Assembly: GCA_003142095.1 (NCBI GenBank)
Contig: PLON01000063.1
Span: 19,196 to 58,337, forward strand
Length of the DNA stretch: 39,142 nt
Reading direction: 5' to 3'
From: Acidimicrobiaceae bacterium
GTDB taxonomy: Bacteria; Actinomycetota; Acidimicrobiia; Acidimicrobiales; RAAP-2
The position numbers and the translations under genes were made by a program. The stretch's first letter is position 1. Every line of letters starts with the position of its first letter. Shown here piece by piece: positions 16,511-25,186 of this stretch. Under the pieces are notes generated by a model. It made no database searches and had not been told where the DNA came from. It saw only the letters and a list, made by a program, of their open reading frames with translations.

Positions 16511-16716
16511 TCGTCGTCGGCGACGCGCGCGATGCGCGGGGTCAGTTCGTCCACCTTGGCTTTCGTCGTCGCGAGACGCGCTTCGAGGGCTTCGATGATT
16601 GTCGTGGCGCGCTCGAGCTTGGTAAACAGTTCATCGACCGAGACTTCGCCCTCGTCAAACGAAGCGACAATCGCGTTCAATTCGTCGGCCGCTTCGTTCC
16701 ATTCGTTCACACTCAT
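16507..16716 (-). CDS. xseB: Exodeoxyribonuclease VII small subunit
   Basis: A 69-residue helical protein, the usual length for XseB. Several small subunits assemble on one XseA to form the exonuclease that degrades single-stranded DNA from both ends. The family pattern is seen in FDEGEVSVDELFTKLERATTIIEALEARL. Overlaps xseA and the MBL gene by four bases each. Confidence 0.93.
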   Translation of the reverse strand: MSVNEWNEAADELNAIVASFDEGEVSVDELFTKLERATTIIEALEARLATTKAKVDELTPRIARVADDE

Positions 16717-17981
16717 ATGGTTGACTTCTCCTTCTCACCGACCGTGGCCACGAACGATCCGTCGCGCACGCGCACTCGAACATCGTCGCCGGTCGCGACG
16801 TCTTCCAGCGACTTTACGACAGCTCCCTCGGCGTTCGTTACCACCGACCATCCCTGGGCGAGCCGTCGCGCGGGGTCGTAGGCGACCAACAGCTGTCGAT
16901 TGCTCTGGAGAATCTGCGAAGCCGACGCGAGTACGTGACGACTCTGCACCACCAGTCGTTCTCGGGTTGAGCCGAGGTGGCGTTCTTCCGCTCGCAAGCG
17001 ATCGCGCACGGCGAAGACCACGGTGCGGCGGCGTTCACCGAGATAGGCCGTTGCTTCATTCAGCACATCGTTGGAGTATTCGAGGAGAAGCCGCGAGGGC
17101 TCTTGGACGTTCGCCGCGTACCAGCGCGTGACGAGACCAACCACCTCTTCGCCGAGTTTCGTGGGCGTGATGGCGCGGGTGTGTGCGACGAGGTCGGCCA
17201 CCGATTCGTCGCCGGTGTGGCCAATGCCCGTGAACACCGGGGTCGACGACGACGCAATCGCGCGCGCCACCCGCTCGTCGTCGAAACACGCCAAGTCGCC
17301 CTTCGAGCCTCCCCCGCGCACCACGCAGATCAGGTCCACGCCACGCTCGTCGAGCGCCGCAACGGCGGCGGCGATCTGAGCGGGGGCACCGTCGCCCTGA
17401 ACGAGAGTCTTCACGAGCGTGATGGCGAAGCTAAAGGGTGAGTTCACCAGCTGACCCGTGAAGTCGGAGTAGCCCTCGGTGCCCGGACTTGCGACGAGGC
17501 CCACGCGCAGCGGCACCTCCGCGAGAACCGTGCGCTTGTTCTTCTCGAGGAGACCCTCGGTGGCGAGACGTCCGATGAGCTCTTGGCGCCGACGCGCCAC
17601 GTCGCCCAAGAGACCCTCAACGTCCACGTCGGTGATCGAAAAGCCAATCTTTCCCTGGGGGGCGTAGAGATCGACGTAGCCGTAAAAACTGACGACCATC
17701 CCCGCCTGCAAAACCACGCCCTCACTGGCCAGCCGGCGCTTCAGCGGTCCCCAGGGCGTGGCCCAGCAGTGGGCGTTCAAGACCGGCCGCTTGGTGTCGC
17801 TCGCCGTGCCGGCGTCAACTAGGTCCACGTAGACGTGACCCTTCTCGTAGACCTTCGCGATTTCTCCGCGGACCCAGTGCGGTCGGCGACGTCCGAACCC
17901 CGCCTCGAGGTGCGCGGTGAGAAGTTGGTAGAACTCGCCGACCTCTAAGACCGGTTCGTCGCTTTCTGACTCCATCGCCAC
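16713..17981 (-). CDS. xseA: Exodeoxyribonuclease VII large subunit
   Basis: A 422-residue catalytic subunit. It has an N-terminal OB-fold (about residues 10-110, with WVRGEIAKVYEKGHVYVDL), a central catalytic domain with VGLVASPGTEGYSDF, VVRGGGSKGDL and GIGHTGDESVAD, a long helical coiled-coil stretch for XseB binding, and a short C-terminal domain. The GTG at 17981 lies exactly six bases after a minus-strand TAGCCT box (17988-17993); an ATG two codons later is the alternative. It is the first gene of a four-gene operon that also includes two unrelated redox and hydrolase genes. Confidence 0.95.
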   Translation of the reverse strand: MAMESESDEPVLEVGEFYQLLTAHLEAGFGRRRPHWVRGEIAKVYEKGHVYVDLVDAGTASDTKRPVLNAHCWATPWGPLKRRLASEGVVLQAGMVVSFYGYVDLYAPQGKIGFSITDVDVEGLLGDVARRRQELIGRLATEGLLEKNKRTVLAEVPLRVGLVASPGTEGYSDFTGQLVNSPFSFAITLVKTLVQGDGAPAQIAAAVAALDERGVDLICVVRGGGSKGDLACFDDERVARAIASSSTPVFTGIGHTGDESVADLVAHTRAITPTKLGEEVVGLVTRWYAANVQEPSRLLLEYSNDVLNEATAYLGERRRTVVFAVRDRLRAEERHLGSTRERLVVQSRHVLASASQILQSNRQLLVAYDPARRLAQGWSVVTNAEGAVVKSLEDVATGDDVRVRVRDGSFVATVGEKEKSTI

Positions 17982-17987
17982 GTGCCG

Positions 17988-17993
17988 AGGCTA
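17988..17993 (-). promoter_or_regulatory. Candidate -10 box TAGCCT, leaderless start of xseA
   Basis: Minus-strand TAGCCT plus six bases leads to the GTG at 17981. Confidence 0.45.
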
Positions 17994-18020
17994 CCGCGAC
18001 CCCGGTAACACAATTGTCGT

Positions 18021-18049
18021 TTGTTGGCCGATACAACTTGTGTCAAACT
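18021..18049 (+). promoter_or_regulatory. Candidate rnpB promoter
   Basis: TTGTTG (18021-18026) and CAAACT (18044-18049) are separated by 17 bases. This predicts a start at about 18055-18056, exactly where the P1 helix of RNase P RNA begins. Both boxes are imperfect. Confidence 0.45.
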
Positions 18050-18054
18050 GTTTT

Positions 18055-18423
18055 CGGATGGTGAGTCGACTGAGTGGTCGCACCGCGCGGAAACAGGCGG
18101 TGAGGAAAGTCGGGGCTCCACAGGGCAGGGTGCTCACGAAACGTGAGTCGCGGCGACGTGCAGGATAGTGCCACAGAAAACAGACCGCCGATGGCTCGGG
18201 TAACCGAGTACAGGTAAGGGTGAAACGGTGCGGTAAAAGCGCACCAGCATCTTGGGCAACCAAGATGGCTTGGTAAACCCCACCCGGAGCAAGATCAAAC
18301 ATGGGAGGCGGCCCGCGCGCCTTGTAACAGAGGCACTCCCGAGGTAGATCGCTGAGATGGATGGCCGCTCAGCCTTCGTAAGAAGGCGGACAGAACCCCG
18401 CTTATAGGTCGACTCACCATCCG
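18055..18423 (+). ncRNA. rnpB: RNase P RNA (bacterial type A)
   Basis: The catalytic RNA that removes 5' leaders from tRNA and tmRNA precursors. The terminal P1 helix pairs 16 bases (18055-18070 with 18408-18423) without a mismatch. The conserved GAGGAAAGTC block with GGGGCTCC follows at about 18102-18120, ACAGAAAACAGACCGCC at about 18174, and the closing CTTATAGGTC at 18401-18410. The length of about 369 bases fits an actinobacterial type A RNA. The predicted TSS coincides with P1. The ABC exporter operon starts 35 bases downstream; no T-rich terminator separates them, so P1 itself may be the boundary. Confidence 0.96.
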
Positions 18424-18457
18424 CTTCATCAAACCCACGAACTCGAAAGGATGAACC

Positions 18458-20182
18458 GTGCTGCATTTGCCCTACCGGGAACTACCGGTAGCCGACGCCG
18501 GCACGCCCAACACCGGTTCTCCCCTTCGGTACCTGGGCTGGCTCGCGCACCACCAGCGCTGGCTCTTGACCCTCAACGCCCTGTTTGGAATCGGTTGGAT
18601 GGTGTCCCAGGCGCTCGTCTGGTTTGCGGTCGGTGCCGCGATCGACCACGGCGTTGAACGTCACAACGACGGACAGCTCTGGAAGTGGGTCGCGGTCGTG
18701 GTGGTCCTCGGGATCATTCAGGCCGTGTGTGGATCACTGCGCCACCAGTTGGCGGTCACGAACTGGATGAACGCGACGTATCGCACCGTTCAAACGGTCG
18801 GTCGCCACATCACCACGACCGGACCGGCTCTCACCGACGAGATTCCTTCGGGCGACGTGGTGAACACGGTCGCGGCGGACGCGATGCGCATTGGCAGCGC
18901 CTACGACAGTTTCGCGAGGTTCTCGGGCGCCATCGTGGCCTGGATTGTTGTGTCATTCATTTTGCTCTCCACCTCCGTCGAACTCGGACTCGTGGTGTTG
19001 CTCGGGGTGCCGATTCTCGGCTCGCTCACGATCCCCTTGATGAAACCGCTGCACCGGACCCAGGCCGCCCAGCGCGAAGCAGCGGGGCGCCTCGCCGCGC
19101 TCGGCTCAGATACCGTGGCCGGACTGCGCATCCTGCGCGGAGTCGGTGGCGAAGAAGTCTTCCTCGAGAACTATCGCGCCCAAAGCCAGAGAGTCCGCGT
19201 CGCGGGGACTCGAATCGCCTCTCCCCAAGCGGGGCTCGAGTCGGGCCAAGTGTTACTGCCGGCCATCCTGACCGGCATCGTGACATTTCTTGGCGCGCAC
19301 GACGTTCTGAGTGGCACCCTTCAGCCGGGCCAGCTCGTGGCGTTTTTCGGGTACTCGATGTTCCTAACAACGCCGCTTCGAACCGCCATTGACTACGTGA
19401 TCATGTCCACCCGGGCCTACGTCGGGGCGGGCAAGGTGCTGCGAATTCTGGCGATCCAACCCACGGTCAGTGATCCCGAAAACCCCGTCGCGTGGCCCGC
19501 GCGGGTCTCGAAACTCGAAGATCGACGCAGTGGCCTCGTGCTCGAACGCGGGCAACTCTGTGCGCTCGTGACCGACCTACCCGATGACGCCGCCGCACAG
19601 GCCGACCGACTGGGGCGCTTCAACGCCGACGACACCGACGTCTTTGTCAACGGCGTGGCCATTGCGAACTACGCGCTCGATGATGTTCGTTCGCACATCA
19701 TCGTGAGCGAGATTGAACCGCGACTCTTTTCGGGCGAACTGCGCTTCGAACTCATGCCCCACGGTCTCGTCGACGACGAGCGGATTTATCAAGTTCTTCA
19801 AGCCACCAGTTCTCTCGACGTCCTCGACGCGCTCGAAGACGGATTGTCGACGACCGTCGAAGAGCGCGGACGGGGTTTCTCCGGAGGTCAGCGCCAGCGT
19901 CTGAGTCTCGCGCGCGCCATTCTCACGAACGCCGAAGTTCTCATCCTCGTCGAGCCCACCTCCGCTGTCGATACCCACACCGAAGGGCGGATCGCTGCGC
20001 GCCTGCGCGAGATCCGCCACGGACACACGACGTTGCTCGCGACGACCAGTCCGCTGCTGCTCGAGAAGATGGACCTCGTGTACTTCGTGGAGGACGGACT
20101 CGTCAGCGATCAAGGCACCCACGACGAACTCGTGGCTCGCTCGGCGAGGTATCGCCAGATTGTCTTGCGAGAGGACGGCTAA
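18458..20182 (+). CDS. ABC exporter half-transporter with degenerate nucleotide-binding domain
   Basis: A 574-residue fused permease-ATPase half. About six membrane segments lie between residues 33 and 320, followed by a nucleotide-binding domain. That domain has no Walker A: the expected GxxGxGKS/T is replaced by LVTDLPDDAAAQ near 370-380. The Walker B Asp is Val (LILVEP, 495-500), and the H-loop His is missing (LATTSP). The signature FSGGQRQR (474-481) is intact. It should therefore pair with the next gene's product, lending only its signature. GTG start after GAAAGG; the stop overlaps the next ATG (TAATG). Substrate unknown (lipid, peptide or drug). Confidence 0.88.
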   Translation: MLHLPYRELPVADAGTPNTGSPLRYLGWLAHHQRWLLTLNALFGIGWMVSQALVWFAVGAAIDHGVERHNDGQLWKWVAVVVVLGIIQAVCGSLRHQLAVTNWMNATYRTVQTVGRHITTTGPALTDEIPSGDVVNTVAADAMRIGSAYDSFARFSGAIVAWIVVSFILLSTSVELGLVVLLGVPILGSLTIPLMKPLHRTQAAQREAAGRLAALGSDTVAGLRILRGVGGEEVFLENYRAQSQRVRVAGTRIASPQAGLESGQVLLPAILTGIVTFLGAHDVLSGTLQPGQLVAFFGYSMFLTTPLRTAIDYVIMSTRAYVGAGKVLRILAIQPTVSDPENPVAWPARVSKLEDRRSGLVLERGQLCALVTDLPDDAAAQADRLGRFNADDTDVFVNGVAIANYALDDVRSHIIVSEIEPRLFSGELRFELMPHGLVDDERIYQVLQATSSLDVLDALEDGLSTTVEERGRGFSGGQRQRLSLARAILTNAEVLILVEPTSAVDTHTEGRIAARLREIRHGHTTLLATTSPLLLEKMDLVYFVEDGLVSDQGTHDELVARSARYRQIVLREDG

Positions 20183-21963
20183 TGAGCGATCAAGCCACCC
20201 GTCCTCGCCTCAACCAGTTGCCGACCGCCAACTCCAAGGTCGTGATGGCCTACGCCCGCGTCCTCATGCGCCAACACCGCCGCGCGCTCGCGGGCATGCT
20301 CTCGCTGTACGCGTTCGCCGCCGTCATGGCGCTCATTCCCGCCTGGGTGATTGGCGAGATCACGGACTTCGCCTCGGACCACCAGCTGAGCACGCACAAG
20401 ATCTCTCTGTATGTCGGCATCCTCGTAGCGGCGTCGCTCGCCTCCGCGGTGCTGACGTACTTCGCACGCCGACGCAGCTACGTTCTCGGCGAGATCGTCT
20501 TCGCCCAACTTCGTGAAGAGTTTCTCCAAAGCGTCCTCGCCCTGCCCCTGGTTGAAGTCGAACGCGCCGGCACGGGTGATCTGCTTAGTCGCACCACCAA
20601 CGACATGGAGGCTCTCTCGCGTACCGTGCGCTTCGCGGTACCCGAATGGCTCGTCGCCATCCTCCAAGCGATCCTTACCCTGGGGGCCATGCTGCTCGTC
20701 AGTCCCGTCGCGAGCGTGGCGAGCCTCGTCTCGTTACCGGTGCTCTTCTTTTCAACCCGCTACTACCTGCGTTACGCAACACCCGGCTACCGGCGCGAAC
20801 GCATCAGCTACGCCTCGATGTCGGGCTCGGTCGCCGAGACGGCCGACGGCGCACGCACCATCGACGCCCATCGACTGGGGCTGCGCCAAGCAAGGCGCAT
20901 TGAAGACAACGTGCGCGAGTCCTTCTACTCCGAGATGTATACGCTGCTGTTGCGCATGGTCTGGTTTCCGACTGTCGAAGGGGCCTTCGCGGTCGCGGTC
21001 GCCGCGACGCTCGCCTGGAGCGGTTGGCTCGCGATCCACAACGTGATCACCATCGGCGCGGCGACAACGGTGACTCTCTACGTGGTCCAGATCAACGATC
21101 CCCTCGACCGCATCGTGTCGTGGCTCGACGAACTCCAGATCGGCCAGACGTCGCTCGCGCGACTGGTCGGCGTGTCAGTCGTCACGGACGATCGACCCAA
21201 AACCGCTCCCGAACCCTCCGACGAGACGATCATCTTGGAGGACGTGCACTACGCCTATCGCGAGGGCCACGACGTCTTGAAGGGCGTCACCCTCACGGTC
21301 CGCCCGGGCGAACGACTCGCCATTGTCGGACCGTCGGGTGCGGGTAAGTCCACCATCGGCCGCCTGCTCGCGGGCATTGATGCTCCGCGCACCGGCTCGG
21401 TGCGAGTGGGCGACGTAGAAATCTCTCAGATGCCGCTCGCGAGCCTGCGGAGCCACGTGTCTCTCGTCACCCAGGAACATCACATATTTATCGGCACCGT
21501 TCACGACAATCTCGCCCTGGCCCGCCCGGACGCCAGCGTCGAGCAGATCGAGCACGCGCTGCGCTCCGTGGACGCGCTCGAATGGGTCGAGCACTTGCCA
21601 GAGGGACTGCAAACCGAACTCGGTACGACCGGGTATCCCATCACGCCCGCCCAGGCCCAGCAATTAGCGCTCGCGCGACTCGTCCTTAGTGACCCGCACA
21701 CGCTCGTGCTCGACGAAGCGACTGCCCTCCTCGACCCGCGAGCCGCCCGCCATCTCGAGCGCTCGTTGAGTGCGGTCCTCGAGGGCCGCACCGTCATTGC
21801 CATCGCGCACCGCCTGCACACCGCGCACGACGCGGACCGCGTATGCGTCGTCATCGACGGGGTCGTCGCCGAGCTCGGCACCCACGACGAACTCGTGGCG
21901 CTCGACGGAGAGTACGCGGCGCTATGGAGTAGCTGGCGGAATGAGAAGCCAACCGCCTCGTAG
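20182..21963 (+). CDS. ABC exporter half-transporter with intact Walker motifs and degenerate signature
   Basis: A 593-residue permease-ATPase partner of the preceding gene. Six membrane segments lie in residues 30-320. The nucleotide-binding domain has Walker A GPSGAGKST (383-391), the Q-loop in VTQEHH, Walker B TLVLDEATALLD with catalytic Glu512, and the H-loop His543. The signature, however, is ITPAQAQQ (487-494) in place of LSGGQ. This is the exact complement of the degeneration in the partner, so one composite ATP site is complete and the other lacks both halves. The start ATG overlaps the upstream stop by one base. Confidence 0.9.
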   Translation: MSDQATRPRLNQLPTANSKVVMAYARVLMRQHRRALAGMLSLYAFAAVMALIPAWVIGEITDFASDHQLSTHKISLYVGILVAASLASAVLTYFARRRSYVLGEIVFAQLREEFLQSVLALPLVEVERAGTGDLLSRTTNDMEALSRTVRFAVPEWLVAILQAILTLGAMLLVSPVASVASLVSLPVLFFSTRYYLRYATPGYRRERISYASMSGSVAETADGARTIDAHRLGLRQARRIEDNVRESFYSEMYTLLLRMVWFPTVEGAFAVAVAATLAWSGWLAIHNVITIGAATTVTLYVVQINDPLDRIVSWLDELQIGQTSLARLVGVSVVTDDRPKTAPEPSDETIILEDVHYAYREGHDVLKGVTLTVRPGERLAIVGPSGAGKSTIGRLLAGIDAPRTGSVRVGDVEISQMPLASLRSHVSLVTQEHHIFIGTVHDNLALARPDASVEQIEHALRSVDALEWVEHLPEGLQTELGTTGYPITPAQAQQLALARLVLSDPHTLVLDEATALLDPRAARHLERSLSAVLEGRTVIAIAHRLHTAHDADRVCVVIDGVVAELGTHDELVALDGEYAALWSSWRNEKPTAS

Positions 21964-21966
21964 GCT
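21961..21966 (+). promoter_or_regulatory. Candidate -10 box TAGGCT, leaderless start of the nuclease gene
   Basis: TAGGCT plus six bases leads to the GTG at 21973. The TAG is also the stop codon of the ABC gene before it, so the box overlaps coding sequence. Confidence 0.4.
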
Positions 21967-21972
21967 GGTCGG

Positions 21973-23667
21973 GTGGCCGAGTATCTGCGCAGTGACGAAA
22001 TACTCGCCTGCGTCCACCGTATCGCTCTCAGCCGAGGCGAGCCCTTTACGTATATAGCGACCCCGCCGACTCCCGAAATGGAACGACGACGCCGTAGCGC
22101 GAGCGACCACCGTCGCGAGGTGCTCGAACACCTCAGTGAACTTCATCCCGATGCGACGCGCCCTCGAAGCGAAGACGAGACGACGAGCATGATGCGTGAC
22201 GGTGCGCCGCTAATTGTCTACCCGCGTCTCGCTCGTGACACCGAGGGTCGGCGCTACGCGTCCGTTCACGTGCTCGTACGCGTCGGTCGCGTCGACGAGC
22301 AATTCACCTACGCGCCACTTCTCATCAAGAACCACGAGGTGGTTGAGGTGGCGAGCACTCGGCGCACCCTGCGAGGCACTCTCGAGCACCTGCGCCCCCT
22401 CGAGGCCGAATTTGTTGACGGCGTCGGCACCCGCTCGGCGCTGCCCATGACGCGAAGTGGCCTCTCGCTCTCTCACGCCACGCGCGTGCTCGAATCGCTC
22501 GAGCACGCGGATCCCGGTTGTCGAGGTGGGATCATCGATCGCCAGAGTCGTCTGTGGTGGTTCGACCTCGCCGACAGCAGTTATCCACGCTTCAACCTGG
22601 CGACGTACGATCGCCTCTACGAGGAGCGCGTTGGCGTGCTGGTCGCTCACGACACGTGGACGATATCGGGCGGCGCGTTCCCTACGGCTCCGTATTGGCA
22701 CCGCGACTGTCCGGAATGCCCCTATAGCGACTACTGCGAAGAGCAACTCGAAAAACTCGACGACGTCTCGCTCGCGCGATTTACGTCGTTCGATCAGCAG
22801 CTGTTGCTGCGCGAACACGGTGTCGACTCGCGCGCCCAGCTCGCGCGTCTCGATCCCGAACTCGCCCGGCGAGCTCGTCACACCACGATCAATCCCCTCG
22901 AACCTCACCGAACCGAAGAGGTCTTGGGTCGCAGCATCGACAAACTCGACGACCTCATCTATCGCGCGCGAGCGCACGAGCGTGGCACGTCGCTGCGCAT
23001 TGTGGATGCGTCCCGGGTCGGTTGCGTCACCGCCGACGTTGAAGTCGACGTCGACATGGAGAGCTACGACGCCGCCACATACCTCTGGGGTGCGTCCGTG
23101 ACCCTGAATCGTCCAACCGACGGCGTGACGTCGGGCTATCGGGCCTTCGTCGAATGGGGCGAACTCGACCACAACGCGGAAGCGAGAATCTTTCGGGACT
23201 TTTGGACGTGGTTGAGTGACATTCGTGCGGCCTGTCGCGCCCAGGGGCGCACGTTCATCGCGTACTGCTTTTGGGCGGCGGCCGAGGATGGCGCGATGAA
23301 CCGCGCCATCGCAGCTCCTCTCACCGGCGGGCCGCGCCTCGAGGACCTTGTCGCGTTTCGTCGCGCCGATCCGCCCGCGTGGGTCGACCTGCACGAACAG
23401 GCCAAGCGCCAAATTCAAACCGAAGGACCCTTGGGGCTCAAACAGTTGGCGGTCGCGGCAGGATATCACTGGCGCGACCCGAACCCGAGCGGTGAAGCGT
23501 CGATGGTCTGGTACGAGACCGCGTGTCGTGACGACTCGCCCGACGCTCTGGCGTCTCGTCAACGCATCATCGCGTACAACGAAGACGACTGTCGGGCAAC
23601 GAAGGCCCTTCGCGACTGGCTGAATGGCCCGGCGCGCACGCTCGCGCATCGTGACGACCCCTTGTAA
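21973..23667 (+). CDS. TM0106-family RecB-like putative nuclease
   Basis: A 564-residue protein with two nuclease-type regions. The N-terminal half follows the RecB/Cas4 layout, with a Cys13 that pairs with CPECPYSDYC (Cys246, Cys249, Cys255) as a probable 4Fe-4S cluster. The PD-(D/E)xK core looks weak: the expected Asp and E-x-K positions read as VHVLVRVG and LLIKNHEV. The C-terminal half resembles an RNase H-like exonuclease, with acidic motifs VDVDMES and YNEDDCRAT. The family is found in many bacteria without an established role; DNA repair is an inference. GTG start nine bases after the ABC gene's stop, with its own TAGGCT box. The nearest alternative is a generic DEDD exonuclease. Confidence 0.82.
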   Translation: MAEYLRSDEILACVHRIALSRGEPFTYIATPPTPEMERRRRSASDHRREVLEHLSELHPDATRPRSEDETTSMMRDGAPLIVYPRLARDTEGRRYASVHVLVRVGRVDEQFTYAPLLIKNHEVVEVASTRRTLRGTLEHLRPLEAEFVDGVGTRSALPMTRSGLSLSHATRVLESLEHADPGCRGGIIDRQSRLWWFDLADSSYPRFNLATYDRLYEERVGVLVAHDTWTISGGAFPTAPYWHRDCPECPYSDYCEEQLEKLDDVSLARFTSFDQQLLLREHGVDSRAQLARLDPELARRARHTTINPLEPHRTEEVLGRSIDKLDDLIYRARAHERGTSLRIVDASRVGCVTADVEVDVDMESYDAATYLWGASVTLNRPTDGVTSGYRAFVEWGELDHNAEARIFRDFWTWLSDIRAACRAQGRTFIAYCFWAAAEDGAMNRAIAAPLTGGPRLEDLVAFRRADPPAWVDLHEQAKRQIQTEGPLGLKQLAVAAGYHWRDPNPSGEASMVWYETACRDDSPDALASRQRIIAYNEDDCRATKALRDWLNGPARTLAHRDDPL

Positions 23668-23683
23668 GGTTTCGCCAAGTCAT

Positions 23684-23689
23684 TAGCAT
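23684..23689 (+). promoter_or_regulatory. Candidate promoter TTGTAA-N16-TAGCAT for the cydDC-like operon
   Basis: TAGCAT (23684-23689) is six bases ahead of the GTG at 23696. TTGTAA at 23662-23667 is a plausible -35 with a 16-base spacer. This is the best two-box promoter among the leaderless candidates. Confidence 0.5.
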
Positions 23690-23695
23690 TACACG

Positions 23696-25186
23696 GTGGC
23701 TCCCGCTCGTTCTACGTCGACGTCCCGGACCCACATGACGCAGGCGCGAACGTTCGGCGTGCTCTCCAGCCTCGTGGCTCTGGCCCTCGCGGGCCTCGCC
23801 GCGGTCGCGCTTACGGACATCGCGCACCACCACGTCAGCCGCGGCGTCCTCTTGTTAATGGCCGTGTTGGCGGCGCGATGGGTCTCCTCAAGCGGACTCG
23901 ACGAGTGGGGTGAGAGCGCCGCGGCGCGCCTCCGTGCTCACTGGCGAGCATCGATGGTGGCCCATCTCTACGTTCCACGACGTGAGAGCGCGCGCGCCCG
24001 CGGCGATCTGTCGCTCGCCATAGAACACGTGGCCGAGGCCCCCGCCCTCGAGCGCCTTCGCGCGAGCGCGGGAAGTTCACTCCTCGGCGTGGTGGTGATC
24101 TTCTGGGCCGCTGGCTGGCTGGGTTTGGTCATCACACTCGGACTGCTCACGTGCGCGGCACCGCTCTATCAACGCGCCGGACGACGTAGCGAGGTCATGG
24201 CCCAGCAGTATCAGGCCCGCCGCGCAGTCCTCGAAGCTCGTCAATTGGAGATCCTCCAACACGCACCCGAACTACGGGCTCTCGGCGCGGTGACCTACGG
24301 CGCTAACGAGATTGCCGCCATCTCCGACAGCGAACACGCCCTCGCCCTGCGCGCGATTCGCGTCGCCCTCGAGTCATCACTCGTGACGGAGTTTCTGAGC
24401 GGCGTGAGCGTGGGACTCGTCGCGATGGTTGTCGGCTTCGGACTTCTCGAGGGCCACCTCAGCCTGGTACGTGCGTTGGTAGCGATCCTCGTGACCGCCG
24501 AGCTCTTCACTCAGGTACGTCGTTACGGCGTGGAGTTCCATCGGCGCGAAGACGCCGAGCGAGCACTCGAGACACTCGACTTCATAACACCAGACTCCCC
24601 TCCCCTGTCCGTCGAACTACTCGTGGCCGACGATCTCGTCACCGACGTGCACCCCACGAAAGTGACGATGCACCTGCACGCCGGTGACCGAGTCGTGGTG
24701 ACCGGACCGTCGGGAGTAGGCAAGACCACCCTGTTGCACACGCTCGTCGGATGGCGTCAGCCACTAGAGGGCACATCGCGCGCCGGTAGCGTCGCAATCG
24801 GATACGTGAGCGCGGAGAGTGCACTGCTGTCGGGTTCGTTGCGCGACAATCTCACTCTCGGAACGGTCATCACGGACGACACGGTTATCGAGTGCCTTCG
24901 CTCCCTCGGGCTCACGGGTCCACGGTTCGACAATCTCGACGCCGAACTACTAAGTGACGGCCGCGGGCTGAGTTCGGGCGAGCGAGTTCGACTCGTCCTG
25001 GCGCGCGCCCTTCTCGCCCATGCGTCGCTTCTCGTGCTCGACGACGTCGCCGGCGTGCTCGACGCGAACGCACGCGACCTCGTTCGTGTCGCTCTCGAGG
25101 ACGACCGTGCCATCGCCATCATCGAAGCCACCGTAGATACTCCCTTGGTCGTGACACCGTCGCAACGAATCGAGTTGCGTCCGTGA
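23696..25186 (+). CDS. cydD: CydD-like thiol-exporter ABC subunit
   Basis: A 496-residue fused permease-ATPase. Hydrophobic segments occur around residues 20-60, 125-155 and 228-270. The nucleotide-binding domain has Walker A GPSGVGKTT (337-345), signature LSSGE (425-429) and Walker B LLVLDD (445-450), where the catalytic Glu is Asp. The H-loop histidine is absent (IIEATVD). CydDC exports glutathione or cysteine to the periplasm in E. coli and is needed to assemble cytochrome bd; that role is transferred by family and is less certain here, because no cydAB genes are in the window. The leaderless GTG at 23696 is preferred over the ATG at 23735. Overlaps the next gene by GTGA (25183-25186). Confidence 0.72.
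   Translation: MAPARSTSTSRTHMTQARTFGVLSSLVALALAGLAAVALTDIAHHHVSRGVLLLMAVLAARWVSSSGLDEWGESAAARLRAHWRASMVAHLYVPRRESARARGDLSLAIEHVAEAPALERLRASAGSSLLGVVVIFWAAGWLGLVITLGLLTCAAPLYQRAGRRSEVMAQQYQARRAVLEARQLEILQHAPELRALGAVTYGANEIAAISDSEHALALRAIRVALESSLVTEFLSGVSVGLVAMVVGFGLLEGHLSLVRALVAILVTAELFTQVRRYGVEFHRREDAERALETLDFITPDSPPLSVELLVADDLVTDVHPTKVTMHLHAGDRVVVTGPSGVGKTTLLHTLVGWRQPLEGTSRAGSVAIGYVSAESALLSGSLRDNLTLGTVITDDTVIECLRSLGLTGPRFDNLDAELLSDGRGLSSGERVRLVLARALLAHASLLVLDDVAGVLDANARDLVRVALEDDRAIAIIEATVDTPLVVTPSQRIELRP

Noticed and set aside
18300-18460. Intrinsic terminator after rnpB
   Set aside because: The only strong stem here is P1 of RNase P RNA, and no T-run follows; I could not call a separate terminator.
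22210-23649. 479-codon open frame on the minus strand
   Set aside because: Antisense to the RecB-like nuclease gene; no recognisable domain and strongly biased Arg/Val composition.
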